Notes: generated by a model not told the origin, from the letters alone. 64,000 bases of DNA from Diplocarpon mali (GCA_024741835.1 JAENRP010000016.1:129987-193986), one strand, 5' to 3'; shown: positions 33,953-45,159, numbered from the stretch's first letter. Translations and numbers: made by a program.

Positions 33953-34399
33953 TCAACTCGGCGGAATAAGACCTTCCATGATCATGCCGTTGAGCAATGT
34001 GGTACACCTAGATAAAAGCGTGACTTTTGTTGACGTGAAGTCTGGAGAAGTTACATACTGTCGAATGCTAAGCTCCAAGGAAACTTCGAGGCAGATGAAG
34101 CTCTTATCAAGCTTTGACTGCTCACCGAAGCCAGGCTCGACTTCCACATGTTCTACGGCATCAAGATTGGTGGCACTCTTGGCTCTAAGAAGCTGGTCGA
34201 GATCGTCAACATGCACTTCACTACATATTACGGCCACGCTGGTACTTTTGGGGCCTGCATTATCGAAGTCGAGTTTGAGCAAGAGTCCAAGCCGGCGTGA
34301 ATGTTCGTTCATAATGTCCTTGGGAACTGCAATGGTGATAGTGTCGGCAGCACGTGCGATTGATGGCTGCTGTATACTCAATATGAGAATTATGGCCAT
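33953..34399 (-). CDS. Hypothetical protein, 148 aa, possible dehydrogenase relic
   Basis: Single minus-strand frame from ATG 34399 to TGA 33953. It starts with a hydrophobic stretch (MAIILILSIQQPSIARAAD) that could be a signal peptide. Later text SVAVICSEVHVDD and FGEQSKLDKSFICLEVSLEL faintly resembles the serine strand and the Tyr-x3-Lys helix of short-chain dehydrogenases. The Tyr is not there, and the preceding half would be the oppositely oriented fragment at 33440-33857. It may be a real small gene, or one half of an inverted, broken gene. Confidence 0.3.
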   Translation of the reverse strand: MAIILILSIQQPSIARAADTITIAVPKDIMNEHSRRLGLLLKLDFDNAGPKSTSVAVICSEVHVDDLDQLLRAKSATNLDAVEHVEVEPGFGEQSKLDKSFICLEVSLELSIRQYVTSPDFTSTKVTLLSRCTTLLNGMIMEGLIPPS

Positions 34400-34595
34400 G
34401 AGGAGGATCGCCGAACAGTTCGCTAGGCAGATCTAGTCATAATATTGCGCGAATAGCGTGAAACGACAACCATGAGACATTGTGAATTATGCAACTTTGC
34501 GAAGTTTCAGGAACGACGGCGACTTCTCTTAAGATCTGATTATGGCATGACACTCTTTGTTGAATGAAATCGTGGATCATATTTGATATGCATGG

Positions 34596-35036
34596 TTAGG
34601 ACTTGTAAGAAAATCCTTGAGTCTCTGGAGATGTAGTATCTAGCTGATTCGTATCTGTCCTTTGGACCTCTGGAGCACACTCCCGACTAGTTTCAGAGGA
34701 CATGCAACGTATTGTAGTTGCACTAAGGAATTGAGCATCATAAATACTCGAGTCTCCTTCTTGTCTTATGTTGAACCAAAGTTTTCTAACCGAGCTTTTC
34801 GAAATGATAGGTAATGTGATAGTCGGAGTTGAACTCACGACTTTGGCACCCTCGCCCAAGTTTCGAGGTGGTCTTTCCGAGTTCCATGGATTTTTGGGCT
34901 CTATTTCGTAAGAAGTTACTTCAAGTCGTTCTATGTATAACTTGTTGGATCTGGTACGCGTAACAGTAGTATACGGCGTAGCCGAGTCGGTTAAGCCTAA
35001 AACATAGTTTATACTTAGAATATAGCAATGACGTAA
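34596..35036 (-). pseudogene. Unrecognised open frame without a start, 147 codons
   Basis: A minus-strand frame is open from about 35036 to TAA 34596 with no ATG in its first two thirds. Composition is protein-like (IEPKNPWNSERPPRNLGEGA, then ISKSSVRKLWFNIRQEGDS). It has no detectable coiled coil or membrane segment. It is most likely an exon or 3' part of a decayed gene. I do not recognise the family. Confidence 0.35.
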
Positions 35037-36738
35037 TCATGGTAAACATACAGTAATCACCTAATATGCAGTTATCGCTCGGCATTATAGTAAACGACAG
35101 GCCAAGCATCAAACGAGGGAGTCAGAATAAGCCGCTCGTTTGGTTCGGCGCAACTTTTCCTGTACTACTCTCCGGCCCCTTAAAATCATTCAGAGGACTG
35201 AGTATCATGAATATGCCGATAAAGTTTTCAAAATGCTTGTCGATTGGCCGACCGTGATTTCACAGTAACCGCATGGCAGAAAGCTGAAACTGGAGTCTTC
35301 AAAAGCTAGGGGCGCCTTGCGGAATCGCTATGTTCGCGTAACTCGATTTTCCACTAGATATGTACAATAATATTAAAGGTGACGCAACTGCCGATAAGCA
35401 TCTTTTTTCTTTGAAAGGGCCGAAAATTTAGAATTGGTAAAGAGATTACGCAAACGCAATCCTCGTAAGTATTCCGGCCAGACCGAACAAGACCTCAAAT
35501 ACAACAGCGTCGAGTCCGAGCCAGGATCCGAAAGCCAGGGCTAGATGGACTTACAAGATTAGTCAGTTTATATATACGCTCCAAAACAAAACAGGTATTT
35601 ATGATGCGGGGCTAAACAAAGCGGGGTCGCTTCAATCTATGTAAGCATCAGTGCTTAAAAGACTTGTCTCGTTTCCAAGAGTCTAAAAGTTGCTTAGCTA
35701 CTGCAGAGTTTTGATTATCTGCTTCGTCGCAGGCCAATCACTCTGTACTATGATAAAGCTTAGATTAATAGTTCGCTTGAAAAAAATGATTTAAGCAGGG
35801 CTTTCAATTGGGTTTACAAGCCTAAACCTCTTTTTGTGCCGGCTTTCTCCGGCCTGTGACAAAGGAACATTTGAGACGCGTAGAGTAGTACCCAAATACC
35901 AAATATCGTTATCACGGCAGCTGCTAGCGGCAGATTTCACAACTACGTTATCGCAGGCCAAACAAAAACCACATTAAAGTAATTCCAAGAGGATCTAGAA
36001 AAATGAGTTCTCAAGATTTATTCTATGAAGCCGCGCTACTTACCGCTTTATATACTAATTAGTAGCCATTATTATTTCTACCTAACTTTGCCTCCATTAA
36101 GCGAGAATTTCCCTCCAAGGCACTAGCCTATGAGCTTTGAAGACTATATACAACCTAATCTATCAAGCCTGTCTTAATAAAGATATTCCGAAGTGTAAAT
36201 CGGATTTTTCTCTTCATATGAGTAAGGCGGTATTATTTTAAAACCCCAATTTATACCTATGTATGTATCTATTGCTACCATGATAAATTGAACAATTCCA
36301 CATCGTAAGTATCAGAAAGACAAAAACTTTCTTATAAAGAAGTATCCTTAAGAAGTCTCAGATCCCTTATCTACTTACGAGTAAGGATATGTTTAATTAA
36401 GAGGCAATGATAAGAATATTTATAGAAAGCTTTTTAAGAAGCAAACGCGGCTTTAAAAGCCCTAGGATATTAAATTATATACCCTTGCAAGTTCCTTGAA
36501 GCCCCCCTTGAGAATACCCTCGGAAGCACCCTTGCGAACCCCCTTTCAAAATATACTCATATGGTAATTGTTTGGCCTGTGACGGAAAACCTCCCCCCAG
36601 TTCAAAGGACAAATTTATTTGCCCCTGCCACCGCCAAAGACCTAGCCTTTGAACCGGGCAGCAGACTTGAAAAGTACAAGAGAACATCTCATAACGTCAA
36701 CACAGACAACCGGCACGCTCAAGCATCAGAAAAAGAGA
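35037..36738. other. AT-rich, relic-bearing interval before the tannase
   Basis: About 1.7 kb without an intact gene. From ATG 36003 a plus-strand text (SSQDLFYEAALLTALYTN, then two stops, then LFLPNFASIKREFPSKALA) looks like a decayed coding sequence with TAA/TAG/TGA interruptions, possibly a transposon relic. The 34970-34990 stretch carries a tRNA-like A box only. The end of the interval must contain the tannase promoter. Confidence 0.4.
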
Positions 36739-38286
36739 ATGCCTTCCTTTCTTTCCACTCTTTTCGCAGCCGCTCTTGCTGTCAATTCATTCGCCGCAGC
36801 AGGTGATTGCAAGGCTCCGGCTTTCGATTTCCCTATCCTACCAGGGGCCGAATTCGTCACTTTAAGAACAACAGAGGTCACAGACTACCCTCACAGCGAC
36901 GGTTCGGCCAGCCTCAGCTTTTGCAATGTTACGCTCACGTACACACATCCGTTGCAGAGAGATTTCATAACAGTCCAAGTATGGCTTCCCACGAAAAATT
37001 GGAACGGCCGGTTTTTGGGAACAGGTGGCTCAGCATACGCCACTGGGGTTTTTGACGAGGCCCTGGCCCCAGCAATAGAACTTGGATACTCCGCAGCATC
37101 GACAGACGGTGGGCATAAATTCGAGGAATTATCAGCCGAATCTTGGGCTCATGCCTCACCTGGAAACATCAACCTTTACCTGCTGCAAGACTTTGCTTCA
37201 GTTAGTCTCAATGAAATGACGATAATTGGAAAAGTAATTTCAGAGAAATATTATTCCATGAAACCCAAATACTCGTACTGGGATGGCTGTTCTACGGGGG
37301 GTCGACAAGGCCTCATGATGGCTCAGCGTTACCCTACAGGTTATGATGGCATCCTAGCCGGCGCCCCAGCTATCAATTGGCCCAGTTTTGTTGTTGCCGA
37401 GTACTGGCCGCAGTTCATTATGAACCAGCTCAATGCTTACCCTTCGGAATGCGAGCTCGAGAGCCTCACAGCAGCAGCGATCGCAGCATGCGATGGTAAT
37501 GACGGCCATGTGGACGGCATCATCTCGGCTCCGAACCTCTGTCACTACGACCCTCTCACTGCGGTGAACAGGCTCACGATATGCAGCGATGGTTCCAGGA
37601 GGCTCATCTCGCACGCGGCCGCCATCGTGGCCAAGGAAGCCTGGACAGGACCCACGAAAGCAACCGGCGAGAGATTGTGGTTTGGACTGTCATACGATGC
37701 ACCGCTTACAGGACTTGCAAATACAATCTCCCGGAACAACGTGACCCGTGGTTCTCCTTTCCCAGTATCTGCCGATTGGATCCGTCTGTTCGTCAAGAAA
37801 GATTCCTCTTTCTCACTCACATCCATTACACAACGAGATTACGAGAATATATTCCACGCATCGAATCAGGAATTCACCTCCATCATCGGCACCGATGACC
37901 CAGATCTCAGCCAATTCCGTGATGCTGGAGGCAAGATCATCACCTGGCATGGTCTGGCGGATGAACTTATCTTCCCGAACGGCACGACCAACTACTATGA
38001 CCGTGTGGCTGCCCTGGACCCGAAAGTCAGAGATTATATGAGATTCTTTCAGGCTCCTGGGGTAGGCCATTGCGGCGGTGGCGTTGGACCGATGCCGATA
38101 AGGGCATTAGACGCTTTGGTTAACTGGGTAGAAAATGGCAAAGCGCCCGAGACCTTAGATGCGCGTGGTCCGTCGATCAATGGCCTGTCGAGGTCTGAAC
38201 GACTGTGTAATTATCCGCTTGTGTCGGCCTATCAGGGTGGGGATCCTCTAGAGCCAGAGTCATACCGCTGCCAGGTGTCCTTCTGA
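36739..38286 (+). CDS. Secreted tannase / feruloyl esterase family protein, 515 aa
   Basis: Extracellular serine esterase predicted to hydrolyse gallate or hydroxycinnamate esters of plant polymers. Single exon, 515 aa, from ATG 36739; the longer upstream frame lacks a signal peptide. Residues 1-20 form a signal peptide (MPSFLSTLFAAALAVNSFAA). The family CS-D-HC arrangement is complete: nucleophile Ser185 in YWDGCSTGGRQG with Cys184 beside it, acid Asp408 in GLADELIFP, and His444-Cys445 in GVGHCGGG, the two Cys forming the known family disulfide. The calcium loop CDGNDGHVDG is at 251-260. Several N-glycosylation sequons are present (NVT, NGT). It sits alone in a relic-rich island with normal codon use and no frame damage, so it appears functional. 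Tannase or feruloyl specificity cannot be told from sequence alone. Confidence 0.93.
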   Translation: MPSFLSTLFAAALAVNSFAAAGDCKAPAFDFPILPGAEFVTLRTTEVTDYPHSDGSASLSFCNVTLTYTHPLQRDFITVQVWLPTKNWNGRFLGTGGSAYATGVFDEALAPAIELGYSAASTDGGHKFEELSAESWAHASPGNINLYLLQDFASVSLNEMTIIGKVISEKYYSMKPKYSYWDGCSTGGRQGLMMAQRYPTGYDGILAGAPAINWPSFVVAEYWPQFIMNQLNAYPSECELESLTAAAIAACDGNDGHVDGIISAPNLCHYDPLTAVNRLTICSDGSRRLISHAAAIVAKEAWTGPTKATGERLWFGLSYDAPLTGLANTISRNNVTRGSPFPVSADWIRLFVKKDSSFSLTSITQRDYENIFHASNQEFTSIIGTDDPDLSQFRDAGGKIITWHGLADELIFPNGTTNYYDRVAALDPKVRDYMRFFQAPGVGHCGGGVGPMPIRALDALVNWVENGKAPETLDARGPSINGLSRSERLCNYPLVSAYQGGDPLEPESYRCQVSF

Positions 38287-38650
38287 AGAAAGAAGATGGC
38301 TTGTAGCCGATAACGAGCTTCGACCAGAGAACATTGGCAATCACTTTATCTGAGAGCTGTCGATCTCCAGCAGTCATTGATTCGGTTACGGAGACTTGTC
38401 TCAACACTCGCACTCTTTGTACTATCAACTATGACTTTACTTTTCCTTTACTATCCTTTGTAAAAACCACCTCTAAGGCGGTTTTATAGGTCAAATTAGC
38501 TAAAATTCGTATAAAGCTATTAATTTGTAAATGAAGACACTTTGGATATCTTTAAATTTAAGTCACTCAACATAAGAAGTGTAGTTTTGAGCTTTCCTAA
38601 AAAGCTTTAAGAATCATCTTTAGATTCTTTAATTCTACTTTCGATTCATT
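38287..38650. other. 3' flank of the tannase, AT-rich
   Basis: About 360 bases between the tannase stop and the first recognisable frame of pseudogene D. The missing N-terminus of D might have been here. Nothing else seen. Confidence 0.4.
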
Positions 38651-40587
38651 TAAGAAAGAGAAATTGACGAGCTCAATGATACTAAGGAAGCTCGCGACGC
38701 GTCAGTTGCGCAGGTCCATAAATTGCAAGCTGAGAAACAATCAGTGACCAGAGAAGGTAGCGGGATCCAAGAGAAGCCGAACGACACTAAACAATCTCCA
38801 GACTCTGCCCTCGTAGCACCTAGTCATTTGGTTGAAGATTATAAGATATTGAGCCATAGAGTTTGTAATCTTGAAGAACTCGTCAAAAAATTACAGGAAG
38901 CGCATGATCAAGGCCTCAATAAAAAGATAATCAGGTTGTCTAACAAAATGGAAACTCTTCGCGCTCAAGTCGAACAAGCTGAGATAGGACGGGATATCGC
39001 CGAAAAGGCAAACACAAGCCTGATCAAAAATCTCGAGCTCCAAAGCAAGCAACTACGCCAGGAGTTTTCCGTTCTTCTTCTGGAAAAGTTTAATGCGACA
39101 AAAAATTTACAAGTATTACAAGGCCAGTTTGAACAAGTGGAGAGGGCACGGCGATTCGCAGAGCTACAGGCCCCAGCCTCAATGAAGCATTTTTCGAAAA
39201 TCATTCAGGGAAATAAATGCTTGATACTAGAGTCTAAGCAATTTTGATAGCTCGTGATATTGCGAGAAAGAGCGCTGGAAATCCGTCGTAAGACTTCAGT
39301 ATCCCTGTGACAGAATCTAAAGGTGTAGATACTGAGTTCTATGGAGCTGAAGTAGTATATATACAAGGTAGGCTTACTAAGCCTTAGTCTCCGTTCCGTG
39401 CGGTAATCTCCGTACCTTGTATATTTCTAACACCCTGAAAAAGAATTCATCGCACAAGAGAAGCACTAGGGTACTGTAAAATTTCAAGCAGATCCATTGA
39501 AATATCACGAACGCAATTCTGAGAGCACCAATGATATGCTTGTCCAGATTCAAGGCTTGCAGAACACGCTCGCTCAAACACAGAACGCGCATGGCTCCAG
39601 CAAGACACACCTCTCCCATTCCGAATCCAAATTACGAACCTTCGAAGCATCTCTCGCGGATTTTAGAACGCAAGAATCCAGAAACTTAAGCCCAGAGGCT
39701 GTGCAATCTATCATGCAACCTCTGCGAAGCTCGTACGCTAAGGAAGTCACGGTTCATAAATGCTGCCAGTTGAGATTAGCCTCAGCCAAAGCTACACTCA
39801 TGAATTTGCGGAATTCTATTGCTGAAGATAGGTTATTAAAGAGAGCTATCGGCGCAAGAAAAAAGGCAGATACCGAGTGCTCACTTCAACTTTTTCAAAC
39901 CTCCCTAGAGAACGAGCGAAAGGCACTTCAGATATGCCGCCAAGAGCTAGTTACCGCCGAGACCAGAGCCAATGAGCAATCCAACAACAATTCAATTCAT
40001 CCTAAAAAGCTCGCAGACCTTGAGATAAAGAAAGAGCTACAGAAGGGCCTGGTCGACATAGGCATTGTGGCAAGCTTTGCATACTGGGAGAGCGCAAAGA
40101 AGTACTGCGATTCTAATGGGAACTGGTTTCAAGATCGAGGATCAAATGTCAAAAGCAAGTCTTTCATCGCCGATGCTGCAAAAACAGTGACAGCACGACC
40201 ATACATCGCGGCAGACGCAGCCTTGTTTTCTCTGGGGTTTCTCTCAGCAGAAACTGATCGCCGCATGTTTTTTGATATGTACCAGACCCAACTTTGCAGA
40301 GCACAATTCGAGAGCAAGTCCATCGGAGAACACTTTCTGAGATCGCTAAATTAAAGGCGGGATTGCGGGAGCGTTCACGAGCCCATGGCTTGGTGGAGAA
40401 GACGTATGAGAAGTCAGGACTGCTTTTAAGACTGGATAAAAAATGCGTGTCAAAGTATCAGCTGATGACTTTTACGGCCAGAATATCGCAAATAAAAGCT
40501 GTTCAAGATTCGTTCGATGCGGACTCGGAAATGAAGGAGCAGGTGAAAAAGACCAAAAAAATCGCCGACACTGCCATGGTCTATTGA
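38651..40587 (+). pseudogene. Coiled-coil family pseudogene D, split by a solo LTR
   Basis: Three plus-strand pieces belong together. About 38651-39247 is a coiled coil (IRLSNKMETLRAQVEQAEIG and ERARRFAELQAP). The piece 39497-40354 is more coiled coil followed by the family domain (KGLVDIGIVASFAYWESAKK, then AADAALFSLGFLSAETD). The piece 40355-40587, in another frame, is a helical tail (FDADSEMKEQVKKTKKIADT). A 125-base solo LTR (39308-39432) lies between the first two. Dropping the LTR and one target copy puts the flanks into one frame that continues into the second piece, with a TAA before and a TAG after the site. Two frameshifts (near 39240 and near 40340) also break it. No start codon is visible at the 5' end. 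Confidence 0.65.
39308..39432 (-). repeat. Solo LTR, 125 bp, TSD CCCTG
   Basis: Begins TGACAGAATC and ends TTTCTAACA, with canonical TG...CA ends. It is flanked by a perfect CCCTG duplication at 39303-39307 and 39433-39437. It is the inverted relative of the solo LTR at 9593-9720, sharing the internal palindrome and the TATATATA run. It is inserted within the reading frame of coiled-coil pseudogene D. Confidence 0.9.
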
Positions 40588-42843
40588 GTCATGTGCAATT
40601 TGCGGTGAGCACCACGGGAAGAATCAGATGTTTGGCTTGATATTCAAGATTTCATTGTATGTCGATTAAGGTGACGAACCACTTCCTTTTACGGCTCTGA
40701 ACTGATGCCAAAAGGCGTCATGTGGCAGAGTCTATGCTGAGAGACTGGTAGGCCTTCTTTTACTCCATGAGCCTTTGGCCTGCCGTAACCGAGAGACTTT
40801 CGTGTCAGGTTAATTTTTTTTGTTAGGTCAATATGATCATTGTGATAAAGTACTTCACGAGGCTCTTGACATGTTGCAAGTGATATAAGCCCATGGTGCT
40901 TTGCAAGTAAGTGTGAACAGAAAAGCCAGGATTTGCAACTTACTAACCAAAGCTTTGGGATAAGTAATTAGTGACAGAATTCTCTATAACTGCGGCAAGA
41001 TCCTATGATATAAAGGACATAATCTAGGCGTACAATAAAACTGACTAATCTGCTTTCATTGACAGTCAAATTCTACTGATATTATTCTACTGCGTCTGTT
41101 AAACTGTTAAGAGCGGCGTCAGAACTTGTTTAAAAAAGACTTTTTGAGAATTGAAAGCTATTGAGACATCGCCATAGTATCTCCAAGGCTTATGGGCTGA
41201 CATAGCGAACCCAATCTTTCTTTTCGATGTGATTGTCTTCTCTACTTTGCGACCCTTGGGTCCTTGATAGCATTCTTCCAGTAACCACAACAGGCGCAGG
41301 CAGCAATCCCGCTAGTCATTTCTAGGAGTTCGAGTAGCTCGGATAATAGACAAAGTACAGAAGAACAGACGGAGTTTTGTTATTGCGGCTTGTTGGAGGG
41401 GTCCGAGAGAGACTGTGATGGAGAAGAGGAAGGTCGCTATAGAATCTGAAACTATCACAATCCCTTCATCGAGACTAGGGCAATTGATCTGCCGAGAAAA
41501 ATGCTACATATTAGTCACGAGTTTGTCACAAACACTGGGCATCACCCTCTTTGTCTAAAAGCCTGTGAACCTGCCGGGCTATTAGAATACCTCAATTGTG
41601 ACGATAAAGCTTAGGACCGTCAAAAACTCTTGTCTACCGATCTTATGGGACGTCACCCTCGGTGCGATATCAACGTCTTGATCCAGTGCTCCTTTTGAAT
41701 TATGAACCTAAAGACAATTTAGATGAATACAACAAGTCGACCATTCTCTTGCGGTGAGGTGAATTACTTGAAATTTCAGATTGTGCGACTACAGAATTCT
41801 TCTCTGTTTAGGCCGCGTTCTAACACGCTTGACTTCCATCGAATCAGCAGCGGGAATGCCTGCTTATGTTGCAGGTGCTTCGGAGGACAAGGACTCCTGG
41901 AATACTCTTGGATCTCGCTTCACTATAACACCAGCGTAGGTTCTGGAGAATTTAATTGCGTATTGCTATCCTGAAAATGATGCTGAGTGTCCGCCTAGTT
42001 GGTTTACTTGCGGCATTGGGCATTCGCCTAGGTATACGGCCTCTTCTAATATCAGCAGACTAGGAAATGATAATGTTTCGAGGCCCATAGGACGAATTGG
42101 AGGTTCGTAATACTTCTAACGTTGGCTACATTTTTCTCTTATTGGACCCTGATCATTCTTACAGGATGAGATATGAGGAAGATTGTGGTGAAAAGATTAG
42201 ATCGATCCCACTGCAGACGACTGGTGAGGATGAACCGCCCAGGATTTGTTCCTCTTTAATATCATTATCAAAGGTTATAAATGTGTCTAAGGGACTTCTG
42301 AAAAGCACAACCGCCTATTTGCGAACATCATCTGCACGTCCTAAAAGATGGCATCACTTTCAAATGTAAAGCCAGTTTGCTTTCCGAAAAATAAAAAAAC
42401 TAGGATTTCAGATTCCGGAGTATGGAGCAAACTAGATGACAAACTTATAGACATTTCCGGGCACAATAAATCTGCTGTCTAGGCCTGCAGTCATCTGTAT
42501 CAATAGTCGCACTCCCTTTCTATACCATTCTATAAGAAAGGATATTATGGTCATCTATGTAATTTCATAGAGCTTGTTCATGGACTTGATCTAATTATAA
42601 CAAAGCTGCTCATTGCGTCAGCAGGCCCCGAGAATGTTTTATTGTTTCAATCAAAATGCTTGTGCTTTCCATGACGCTTGAAACCTTGAAACTCGCATCT
42701 TGAAGAATAAAGAGGCTAAAATATGCTGTTCTGCAGGTGGATCTAGAGAAACTCACACGAAAGCGGTGAGTCGCCGGCTCCACGGCGAGGCTTGAGGGGA
42801 GAATAGTGGCCCTTTGGTGTGCCTCTGTCAACCATAACATAGA
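40588..42843. other. Gene-poor stretch
   Basis: About 2.2 kb. A minus-strand frame at 41099-41290 (LEECYQGPKGRKVEKTITSK) and plus-strand frames at 41723-41974 and 42097-42369 are short, have no recognised motif and may be remnants. No repeat or RNA gene seen. Confidence 0.4.
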
Positions 42844-43083
42844 AACATCATCTCCGCCCCCAGACTCCTAGCCCGCTTCAACGAGCCCCCAAGAATCCTC
42901 GCCTTCGGCACAGACAATTTTGATGACTGAGATACCCGACGCAAGCTAATCTACGCAGTTAATTCAAGACTACGTTGTATCCTGTACGCTGGAGTAACGC
43001 CGGCCATGTTTATGCCAGTTAGTATGACTCGTGTTCCTCGCTTTCTAGAATTTCGTAAAACTCTTTATAGTTCCTCGATCTGA
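42844..43083 (+). pseudogene. Unrecognised gene relic with one in-frame TGA
   Basis: A plus-strand frame reads IISAPRLLARFNEPPRILAF, then GTDNFDD, an in-frame TGA, then DTRRKLIYAVNS and a hydrophobic stretch, ending at TGA 43081-43083. The internal TGA could be a TGG changed by G-to-A. It has no ATG at the start and no recognised domain. A 29-residue frame (ATG 43102 to 43191) follows closely and may be part of the same relic. Confidence 0.35.
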
Positions 43084-43191
43084 AACAACTCCAGATACAC
43101 TATGGCTCCTATTAAAAAATGGGGAGGGAAGAATCGCTCCAACGCTTCCAAGTTCTGGTTTGTGATCCCCGAAATCAAAGGAAGCAAATAA

Positions 43192-45159
43192 TTATCCTTT
43201 GTCCTTCTGTGGATAATACGCAGTATACAGGATATTCTTCACTTCTTCAATATCTTAGGCAATACTAAAGAGAGATGCCAACAAGCCTTCTGCTTAGGCG
43301 ATATGTTGAAAAACGCGAGTCGGAGGGGAAAGAGGCTTCAACGACTTTCAATTTAGCCAGCAGTTATAGGATTAGGGCTTCGTGACTACCAGCTCGCATT
43401 CTCAAGGCTCTAGAGCCTCGGTTCATCTCTCCTTCCGTCGTTATAGTACGTCTTTGCTGACATTATAACGTTTTTTGAGATACGGCAAATATAAGGGAAG
43501 GAAAATATGTTCGTGAACAAAGGGTAGTGAAGGGAAACCCACGAGGGATCTGTGGAAACAATGACTGATATTCGGATCCAAGAAGATAGAAGTCAAAGAT
43601 TGACCGTTCGAATAGAATATAGGAATAATAGAGATAAGAACTGAAAAATGGTGCGACTACGATCAAGGGAAAGTGACATGGGACAGGGAAAACGGAAGGG
43701 AATGAGAACAGGATGCGGATATTGCTCATTACATATGTAGAAATCATAGCACGAGTTAATATTCCACGGCATCTGGTGGTTTTATCAGGCCCAGATTGAA
43801 ATAAGAGCCAATTGTAACGGTATCAGGATATCAGTCTATACCACAAGATGTTTGAGCATGTATGATTGTCTGTGGAGATTTGCAGGGATAGCACTCCGCT
43901 GCAAAGGTCATGTGGAGAGGGTTGAGAGTAGGGGTGCTCTCTCTTATGAATGCAAATATTCATATAACTATACATATGCATGATCAAAAGCAAGTGGCTT
44001 TAGTACTTGGCTGCTTTGAATGAGATTGAACCAGCCTGCTCGGGCTTGGTAAAAGATACTTTTCTCTATTATTACTCTAGGTTTCTAGTTCGCACTTTGT
44101 AAGACAATCACTTTTGAGCCCTAGAGTAGAAAAAGCGACATACAGACTTTATACTATAGGTATGAAGTGCATCAGAATTATTGATTTAATAAGAGGGATA
44201 GAAATATTCCAACGGCTATGTAATGCAGATATTTAATAAAATGTAACTGAATCCACCAAGATCATTTTCATAGTATTTGCCGATCCAAATCCAAACTATA
44301 AATAATTCCTGCTTTTGATAGATCCTTACTCTCTTATTGAAATCTATTCCTAGATCGCGAAGTATCTTTGTTTATCTAATTACCTCATTTATATATACTA
44401 ATAAAACATTGGGACTCAAAATTAAGTCGTATATTAGCATCTATTTAACAATTATACGTTAGCTTTACTTTCAATTAATCTTCTTATAATATCTTAGCCG
44501 CGTCTAATCAGAATCAAATAGGCATTCATACACATACTATTAGCATATATAATATACATAGTTAATAATTGACTAAGCATTTCCCATTTCATATCTGAAC
44601 AATCTTTCGTTAATCTGGTAACTTCAATACAGAATGATTCAAGAAGCTTAGATTACTACTTTCCCCTGGTGTTGTAATTGAATCACGCCTTTGCGACAAA
44701 GAGTCTGGTTTGAAGCACATAGCTGCTAGCCCTTGATATATATAAGCTTTTTAGAAATTCATAGCTTGGATTACTTTGATCCAATATTTCCTTTCGCCTG
44801 TTTCTAGTCACTTTAAACATACAAGAGCTCTAAGCAATAGTTTCTTGTGGTACAGCAATAGCATTCGATGTCCTAAATGCTTACTCAGTTGCAAATCTTT
44901 AAAAACATTTGTTACTATGGTTTCTAATTGCACAAAACAGGATTTCTCTAGTTCTAAAGCACCTCGGGCCTTACATCATTCTATAACTAATATTAACCAA
45001 TCTGTGCAGAAGCAAATCACGAAAAAACACTTGGCTGGATCAGCCCTCGTTTGCGACACGTGACTTAGAGGTAGCGTCGATTAAGCGAGTTTTCGAACCC
45101 AAGTAAACAGTCGAGATTTTAAATTTTCGGTGAACTTCCTTCCTTCGACAATCTTCATC
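43192..45159. other. AT-rich gene desert
   Basis: About 2 kb, strongly AT-rich from 44000 to 44800, with only short unsupported frames. No LTR or inverted repeat recognised. The last 100 bases are the leader or promoter of the zinc-finger gene. Confidence 0.5.

Noticed and set aside
34815..34850. B-box-like GAGTTCAACTC hairpin
   Set aside because: No acceptor stem, D-arm or anticodon arm can be drawn, and it lies inside an open frame.
34970..35000. tRNA-like A box (TAGCCGAGTCGG)
   Set aside because: No B box or clover-leaf follows within the needed distance, and the stretch lies within a stop-free minus-strand frame.
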